From NCBI GenBank assembly GCA_020024645.1, contig JAHHTN010000070.1, positions 1-10,823 on the forward strand: a DNA stretch of 10,823 nt, in the 5' to 3' direction. The first letter of the stretch is position 1. Each line of letters opens with the position of its first letter. Positions 7,124 to 10,823 of the stretch are shown piece by piece. Under the pieces are notes generated by a model that was not told the origin of the DNA, made no database searches, and saw only the letters and a list, made by a program, of their open reading frames with translations. Both the position numbers and the translations under genes were made by a program. Source of the stretch: Faecalimonas sp. (GTDB lineage: Bacteria > Bacillota > Clostridia > Lachnospirales > Lachnospiraceae).

Positions 7124-9184
7124 ATGAATGAGTTAGCAAATATTTCAGAATTAAAAGGCGTTGGTGAAAAAACAGAAAAATTATTTTATAAGTTGGGCGT
7201 TTTTACTGTAGGAGATTTGATTCGGTATTTTCCAAGAACATATGATGTATATGAAAAATCAAAAGAAATATCTGAGATAGAAGAAGGAAAGATTACTACA
7301 GTTACGGGAACAATTTGGGGACCGGTTCAATTTGCGGGAACACGTACAATGCAGATTACTACTTTGACCTTGCGAGATTTTACAGGACAGTTAAAAGTAG
7401 TATGGTTTAGAATGCCTTTTTTGAAAAATACGCTTCGCTCAGGAAGTGTTATTACTTTGCGAGGAAAAGTGTCTCATCGAAAAGGAATACTCACAATGGA
7501 ACAACCAGAAATATTTTATCCAAGTATAAAATATCAGGAGAAAGAAAATACGCTTCAGCCAGTGTATCCTTTGACATCAGGTATAACAAACAATACCATT
7601 ACAAAGTTGGTGCGACAGATTTTAGAAAATCTAGATTTAAAAAAGGAAAATTTGCCTGATTATATGAGGATGAAGTATCAGTTGGCAGAATATAATTATG
7701 CTGTAAGAGGAATACATTTCCCTTCAAATAAAGAGGAATACTATCATGCAAGGGAAAGACTTGTTTTTGAAGAGTTTTTGCTATTTCTTTTATCATTAAG
7801 ACGACTAAAAGAAAACAAGGAAAAAACAGAAAATGCTTTTTCTTTTACAACTCCAAAAGAAATCGAAAAATTTTTAAATCAGCTTCCATATGAATTGACA
7901 ACTGCACAAAAGAAAGTTTGGGAAGAAATTAAAGGAGATCTCGGCGGGAAAACTGCTATGGCAAGGCTTGTGCAAGGGGATGTTGGTTCAGGAAAAACAA
8001 TAATTGCTTTGCTTGGACTAATGTTTGTAGGTTTGAATGGATATCAAGGAGCGTTAATGGCTCCTACAGAAGTATTAGCAAAACAACATTATCAATCTAT
8101 ATGTGAAATGTTTGATAAGTATGAGATTCCGTTGAAAACAGAATTATTGACAGGCTCAATGACTTTAAAGGAAAAGAGATTGGTATATGAAAAAATTGAG
8201 AAAGGGGAAGTAGATCTTATTATCGGAACTCATGCTTTGATTCAAGAAAAAGTGAAGTATAAGAATCTTGCACTTGTGATTACTGATGAACAACACAGAT
8301 TTGGGGTGAAGCAGAGGGAAAAATTAGCGGAAAAAGGGGAAACTCCGCATATTCTTGTTATGAGTGCAACTCCTATTCCAAGAACCTTGGCGATTATTTT
8401 GTATGGTGATCTTGATATTTCTGTTATTGATGAACTTCCAGCGAACCGATTGCCGATAAAAAATTGTGTAGTAGATACATCGTATAGAAAAACGGCGTAT
8501 AATTTTATGAAAAAACAAATAGGACAGGGAAGACAGTGTTATGTGATTTGCCCCATGGTGGAAGAGAGCGAAACGCTAGAGGTGGAAAATGTGACAGATT
8601 ATGCAAAAACACTTCAAGAAGAGCTGGGAAATCAAATTCATGTACAATATTTACACGGAAAAATGAAGCAAAGACAAAAAGATGAGATCATGGAAAAATT
8701 TGCAAGAAATGAAATACAAGTATTAGTTTCTACAACAGTAATTGAAGTGGGAATTAATGTACCAAATGCGACTGTAATGATGATTGAAAATGCAGAAAGA
8801 TTTGGACTAGCTCAATTGCATCAGTTAAGAGGGCGTGTTGGTAGAGGTGATTACCAATCCTATTGCATTTTTATGACGGCAACAAAATCGAAAGAAACAA
8901 AAAAACGATTAGAAATTTTAAATAAATCTAATGATGGATTTTATATAGCAGGGGAAGATTTAAAATTGAGAGGACCAGGAGATTTGTTTGGTATAAGGCA
9001 AAGTGGGATTTTAGACTTTAAACTTGCGGATGTATTTCAAGACACAAAAACATTACAAAAGGCAAATGAAGCAGCGACGCAATTGCTTGAAAATGACCCC
9101 GATTTAGAGGCAAAAGAAAACGAAAAATTAAGACAATATTTACAGAAATATATGCAAGATATATTGTTGGAAACAACGCTTTAA
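7124..9184 (+). CDS. recG: ATP-dependent DNA helicase RecG
   Basis: A branched-DNA helicase that regresses stalled forks and processes recombination intermediates. It has 686 residues, normal for the family. The N-terminal wedge domain includes an OB fold (about residues 50-150) with FPRTYDVYE near 35. The helicase core follows: Walker A GDVGSGKT at 285-292, the DEQH box at 388-391 in the family phrase DEQHRFGVKQR, MSATPIPRTLA just after, STTVIEVGINVPNA and the RecG hallmark QLHQLRGRVGRG in the second RecA domain. GEDLKLRGPGDLFGIRQSG follows near the C-terminus. I chose ATG 7124 because AGGAAAAG precedes it and MNELANISELKGVGEKTEKL is the normal RecG start. The in-frame ATG at 7061 would place a terminator hairpin inside the coding sequence. 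No clear promoter of its own is seen. Confidence 0.96.
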   Translation: MNELANISELKGVGEKTEKLFYKLGVFTVGDLIRYFPRTYDVYEKSKEISEIEEGKITTVTGTIWGPVQFAGTRTMQITTLTLRDFTGQLKVVWFRMPFLKNTLRSGSVITLRGKVSHRKGILTMEQPEIFYPSIKYQEKENTLQPVYPLTSGITNNTITKLVRQILENLDLKKENLPDYMRMKYQLAEYNYAVRGIHFPSNKEEYYHARERLVFEEFLLFLLSLRRLKENKEKTENAFSFTTPKEIEKFLNQLPYELTTAQKKVWEEIKGDLGGKTAMARLVQGDVGSGKTIIALLGLMFVGLNGYQGALMAPTEVLAKQHYQSICEMFDKYEIPLKTELLTGSMTLKEKRLVYEKIEKGEVDLIIGTHALIQEKVKYKNLALVITDEQHRFGVKQREKLAEKGETPHILVMSATPIPRTLAIILYGDLDISVIDELPANRLPIKNCVVDTSYRKTAYNFMKKQIGQGRQCYVICPMVEESETLEVENVTDYAKTLQEELGNQIHVQYLHGKMKQRQKDEIMEKFARNEIQVLVSTTVIEVGINVPNATVMMIENAERFGLAQLHQLRGRVGRGDYQSYCIFMTATKSKETKKRLEILNKSNDGFYIAGEDLKLRGPGDLFGIRQSGILDFKLADVFQDTKTLQKANEAATQLLENDPDLEAKENEKLRQYLQKYMQDILLETTL

Positions 9185-9314
9185 GAGAAAAAGAAATAGT
9201 TTAATTAAGGAAAGAAAATGGTTACAAGTAAACGATTATATATAATAGAAAATACTCATAACAAATTTTATCAAAATAAGAAATAATTTCTAGTGTAATT
9301 TAAATAATATTTCA
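9185..9314. other. AT-rich spacer between recG and the SASP gene
   Basis: This stretch holds no convincing gene and no clear T-run terminator for recG. A 22-codon frame from 9218 has a GGAAAG-like site upstream but a product with no recognisable features. The start of the SASP promoter region is at its right end. Confidence 0.4.
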
Positions 9315-9321
9315 CATACTA
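9315..9321 (+). promoter_or_regulatory. Probable sigma-G (forespore) -10 box for the SASP gene
   Basis: CATACTA is the textbook sigma-G -10 sequence and lies about 63 bases before the SASP start. The matching -35 is weak: TGTAAT at 9294-9299 resembles it but with a 15-base spacer instead of 17-18. SASP genes are normally sigma-G controlled, which supports the call. Confidence 0.5.
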
Positions 9322-9322
9322 T

Positions 9323-9352
9323 TTTTGTAACAAACAACAAGATGTTACAAAA
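9323..9352. repeat. Perfect 10-bp inverted repeat in the SASP leader
   Basis: TTTTGTAACA (9323-9332) and TGTTACAAAA (9343-9352) form a perfect inverted repeat around a 10-base spacer. It overlaps the expected transcription start and lies between the -10 box and the ribosome binding site. It could be a protein operator or an mRNA stem-loop; it has no T-run, so it is not a terminator. Confidence 0.6.
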
Positions 9353-9383
9353 TCTAGTATATTATTTAAAGGAGGAAATTATC

Positions 9384-9590
9384 ATGACAAGTCGTTCATC
9401 AAACAAGGCTGCTGTGCCTGAAGCAAAAACAGCATTAGACAAATTTAAATATGAGGTAGCGAGTGAACTCGGAGTTCCATTGACAGATGGTTACAATGGA
9501 GATCTCACATCAAGACAGAATGGTTCTGTTGGTGGGTATATGGTTAAAAAAATGATTGAGGAACAAGAAAAACAGATGGCTGGTAAATAA
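9384..9590 (+). CDS. ssp: Alpha/beta-type small acid-soluble spore protein
   Basis: A 68-residue DNA-binding protein of the alpha/beta SASP family, which coats spore DNA in A-like form, protects it from UV and heat, and is degraded at germination. Seen: KFKYEVASELGVPL at about residues 19-32, containing the protease recognition region (YEVASE-type) cut by the GPR protease. The second conserved block follows: DLTSRQNGSVGGYMVKKMIE at about 40-59. The full length matches the family. The start is set by AAAGGAGG at 9368-9375, 8 bases upstream. An in-frame ATG at 9342 would run through the ribosome site and half of the inverted repeat, so it is rejected. The gene is monocistronic, with its own terminator. 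Confidence 0.95.
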   Translation: MTSRSSNKAAVPEAKTALDKFKYEVASELGVPLTDGYNGDLTSRQNGSVGGYMVKKMIEEQEKQMAGK

Positions 9591-9614
9591 AAGTCAAATG
9601 TTTCGCTAATGAAG

Positions 9615-9648
9615 AATCTGCTGGCACTTAAAAGGTCAGCAGATTTTT
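9615..9648 (+). terminator. Rho-independent terminator after the SASP gene
   Basis: An 11-bp stem (9615-9625 with 9635-9645, one G-U pair) with a 9-base loop is followed by a run of T. It lies 24 bases after the SASP stop. Confidence 0.9.
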
Positions 9649-10156
9649 ATATGTTTTGATATATTAAAAGATAATGTTTATGATAAATCAATTTTAAGTA
9701 ATGTTAGTTTTTGTTGCTTGTATATTTGTTGGACATAATATACAGTAGTGTTGGTGCGAATGGCCTCGTTATTGGATGTGCCAATTAGTTCGCTGAAAAA
9801 GAGCAGGAGAAAAAATGGGAATAATAATATTTTTATCATTTTTAACAATGTTCATTAATTTAAGTGTAAAAAGACCTGAGATATCTGTTCTACTATCTAG
9901 CTTTTGTATTATGGAATGTTGCGTATAAAATGATTGGAATTAATTCTCTTTAAATAGATTTTTATATACATGGGCGTTTACAATAGAAAATTTTAAGATA
10001 GTGATAGCAATTATTATTATGTTATAGATTAGTAGTACAGCATTTGTTTCAATACTAATAAAAAAACGACAGAAAATACTAGTTTATTTTGCACAATATT
10101 TGATTGATAGAATTAAAAAAATAGTACAAAATACACTGCCTTTGAAGCTCGATAGA
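9649..10156. other. Gene-poor AT-rich region, about 590 bases to the next gene
   Basis: No intact gene longer than about 40 codons is visible on either strand between the SASP terminator and the secreted-protein promoter. The stretch contains short plus-strand frames (36 codons from GTG 9748, 37 codons from ATG 9815) and the possible decayed frame listed separately. No tRNA, CRISPR or long repeat was seen. Confidence 0.5.
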
Positions 10157-10174
10157 TTGACAAATTTAGAATAA
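9815..10174 (+). pseudogene. Possible decayed membrane-protein gene
   Basis: A single frame runs 119 codons from ATG 9815 to TAA 10172-10174, interrupted by only three internal stops (at 9926, 9941 and one near 10024). AGGAG stands at 9805-9809, 5 bases before the ATG. The first part is hydrophobic (MGIIIFLSFLTMFINLSV), the middle reads FLYTWAFTIENFKIVIAIII, and the end is a basic, amphipathic tail (ILIKKRQKILVYFAQYLIDR then IKKIVQNTLPLKLDRL). The pattern looks like a membrane protein that has gathered nonsense mutations. It may also be chance in AT-rich DNA, or just a 37-residue peptide gene ending at 9928. I do not recognise the family. Confidence 0.3.
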
Positions 10175-10185
10175 TATGATATATA
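10157..10185 (+). promoter_or_regulatory. Sigma-A-type promoter for the secreted-protein gene
   Basis: A perfect TTGACA (10157-10162) is followed after 17 bases by TATATA (10180-10185). The -10 is imperfect. Transcription would start near 10192, giving a leader of about 50 bases. Confidence 0.5.
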
Positions 10186-10241
10186 TGGAATATAAAGACA
10201 TGGGGATATTTAGGAAAGTAAAAAAGAAAGGAGAATAAAAT

Positions 10242-10610
10242 ATGAAACTAAAAGTATTAGTATGTGGGTTGGTTGTGGGAATGTTAGTGTCGTCAATTTC
10301 TGCTAGTGCTGCAACACCAAAAAGTGCTTCGGATTGCAAAGCAACTATTTCTTTGACAGCCGCAAAAGGAATATTCTCTGTAATTGAAACAACTACTCCT
10401 ATGAACCCAATTACGCCAAAAAAAATTGATGGGAACTATAAGTGTGTAGATATTAATGGACATTATAAGACACAGAGAGTAAGTAAAAGTGTTGCCAAGG
10501 GGCAAATTTCAGAAATAAAATATGCGCCTAATCACTTTAAGACTTATATGGGAAATATGGGATATTATTTAAACGGCAGTTTTGTAGGTTCAGTTGAAAA
10601 GAAATATTAG
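10242..10610 (+). CDS. Small secreted protein of unknown function, 122 aa
   Basis: I do not recognise the family. Residues 1-24 form a clear Sec signal peptide: basic start MKLK, hydrophobic core VLVCGLVVGMLV, and a small-residue cleavage region SASAA, likely cut after Ala23 or nearby. The mature part is about 98 residues, basic, rich in Thr, Ser, Lys and Tyr, and alternates polar and apolar residues as in beta strands (ATISLTAAKGIFSVIETTT, then NGHYKTQRVSKSV, then GYYLNGSFVGSVEKKY). It has two cysteines, Cys32 and Cys68, that could form one disulphide outside the cell. AAAGGAGA lies 8 bases before the ATG. The gene stands alone between its own promoter and terminator in an accessory-looking region. 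A bacteriocin-like or surface beta-sandwich role is possible but unsupported. Confidence 0.8.
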   Translation: MKLKVLVCGLVVGMLVSSISASAATPKSASDCKATISLTAAKGIFSVIETTTPMNPITPKKIDGNYKCVDINGHYKTQRVSKSVAKGQISEIKYAPNHFKTYMGNMGYYLNGSFVGSVEKKY

Positions 10611-10624
10611 AAATCAAAAATTGG

Positions 10625-10659
10625 GTGCCGGTGGAATTTAGGTTTCACTGGCACTTTTT
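10625..10659 (+). terminator. Rho-independent terminator after the secreted-protein gene
   Basis: A 12-bp stem (10625-10636 with 10643-10654, two G-U pairs) with a 6-base loop is followed by five T residues. It starts 14 bases after the stop codon. Confidence 0.9.
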
Positions 10660-10666
10660 GATTGTT

Positions 10667-10679
10667 AGGGCAAAGCCCT
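10667..10679. repeat. Small AGGGC/GCCCT hairpin
   Basis: A 5-bp perfect stem with an AAA loop directly abuts, and shares one base with, the large inverted repeat on its right. No T-run follows, so it is not a terminator. Confidence 0.5.
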
Positions 10680-10732
10680 GTTTACCAAAGTTCCGTTTTT
10701 CGTTGATTCGAAAAACGGAACTTTGGTAAACA
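10679..10732. repeat. Perfect 24-bp inverted repeat with 6-base loop
   Basis: Arms 10679-10702 and 10709-10732 are exactly complementary over 24 bases, around the loop TTGATT. No T-run follows on either strand. Perfection over this length cannot be chance and suggests recent origin: a palindromic repeat of REP or MITE type, or the flank of the adjacent insertion element. Confidence 0.92.
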
Positions 10733-10739
10733 AATAAAC

Positions 10740-10756
10740 CACCTGCTATGCAGGTG
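10740..10756. repeat. CACCTGC hairpin, 7 bp, 3-base loop
   Basis: A perfect 7-bp stem, arms 10740-10746 and 10750-10756, with loop TAT. This is the candidate subterminal palindrome that an IS200/IS605 TnpA transposase would bind. Alternatively it ends a minus-strand transcript, since TTTATTTG follows on that strand. Confidence 0.7.
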
Positions 10757-10796
10757 AGTTAGGATTGTTTCAGCTTACAGTAAAAAACCTCCTGTG

Positions 10797-10823
10797 TTAC
10801 AATAATGTTGGTTCGCCAACCGC
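10797..10823 (-). CDS. Possible C-terminal end of a minus-strand gene (TnpB-like?), 8 codons
   Basis: On the minus strand the codons entering from the right edge read AVGEPTLL and then TAA at 10797-10799. Eight codons prove nothing alone. I report them because the IS200/IS605-like right end lies just downstream, where a tnpB gene normally ends. A GTTGG-TTCG-CCAAC hairpin (10807-10820) overlaps the codons, as structured RNA does at tnpB 3' ends. It may not be coding at all. Confidence 0.22.
   Translation of the reverse strand, partial: AVGEPTLL
10807..10820. repeat. GTTGG-TTCG-CCAAC hairpin
   Basis: A 5-bp stem with a TTCG tetraloop as read on the plus strand (CGAA on the minus strand), both stable tetraloop types in RNA. 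It sits at the window edge and fits a structured RNA at the end of an insertion element. Confidence 0.5.

Larger units (their letters stand above)
10733..10823 (-). mobile_element. Probable right end of an IS200/IS605-type element running off the window
   Basis: Read on the minus strand, the sequence enters with the end of a reading frame, passes the hairpin CACCTGC-ATA-GCAGGTG (10740-10756) and ends in GGTTTATTTG. IS200/IS605 elements, especially TnpB-bearing ones, end with a subterminal imperfect palindrome a few bases from the cleaved right end. The phrase AATCCTAACT-hairpin-GGTTTA has that layout. No transposase is in view, so the exact boundary and the identity are inferred. Confidence 0.4.

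Noticed and set aside
9218..9286. 22-codon frame between recG and the SASP gene
   Set aside because: A weak ribosome site exists, but the product has no features, and frames this short are expected by chance in AT-rich DNA.
9342..9383. 14-residue N-terminal extension of the SASP
   Set aside because: It would read through GGAGG and half of the inverted repeat; SASPs of this family are about 60-70 residues.
10679..10732. Reading the 24-bp palindrome as a transcription terminator
   Set aside because: Neither strand has a T-run after the stem, and a complete terminator already lies at 10625-10659.
1..10823. CRISPR arrays, tRNA or rRNA genes
   Set aside because: No evenly spaced direct repeats, and no tRNA-like or rRNA-like sequence noticed on either strand when reading by eye.

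Overview
The window reads as the chromosome of an AT-rich, spore-forming Gram-positive bacterium of the Clostridia. Lachnospiraceae is my best guess. Three things point there: strong GGAGG ribosome binding sites, an alpha/beta-type small acid-soluble spore protein and a GerW/YtfJ sporulation gene, and neighbourhoods typical of Bacillota (rpmB divergent from asp23-fakA, with recG nearby). The assignment rests on gene content and style, not on a database search.

Left block (1-4621, plus strand): a tightly spaced run that looks like one operon. It holds a SEDS glycosyltransferase (FtsW/RodA/SpoVE family, cut by the left edge), a class B penicillin-binding protein whose reading frame overlaps the SEDS gene, a 107-residue uncharacterised protein, a DUF2953 membrane protein, YtfJ/GerW and a 48-residue membrane microprotein. 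It ends at a strong hairpin terminator shared with the convergent rpmB. The SEDS and PBP proteins should work as a glycan polymerase/transpeptidase pair. The DUF2953-YtfJ pair ties the operon to sporulation or germination.

Middle block (4636-9184): rpmB (minus) and asp23-fakA (plus) diverge from an intergenic region holding one recognisable sigma-A-type promoter for each side. FakA is the fatty acid kinase and Asp23 its usual neighbour. A hairpin with a T-run lies between fakA and recG, so recG is either expressed by read-through or has a promoter I cannot see.

Right block (9185-10823): an accessory-looking stretch. It contains an SASP gene with a forespore-type -10 box and an inverted repeat in its leader, about 590 bases without an intact gene but with the possible remains of a decayed membrane-protein gene, and a small secreted protein of unknown function with its own promoter and terminator. 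The last 160 bases are rich in hairpins, including a perfect 24-bp inverted repeat. Next to it is what looks like the right end of an IS200/IS605-type (TnpB-bearing) element continuing beyond the window.
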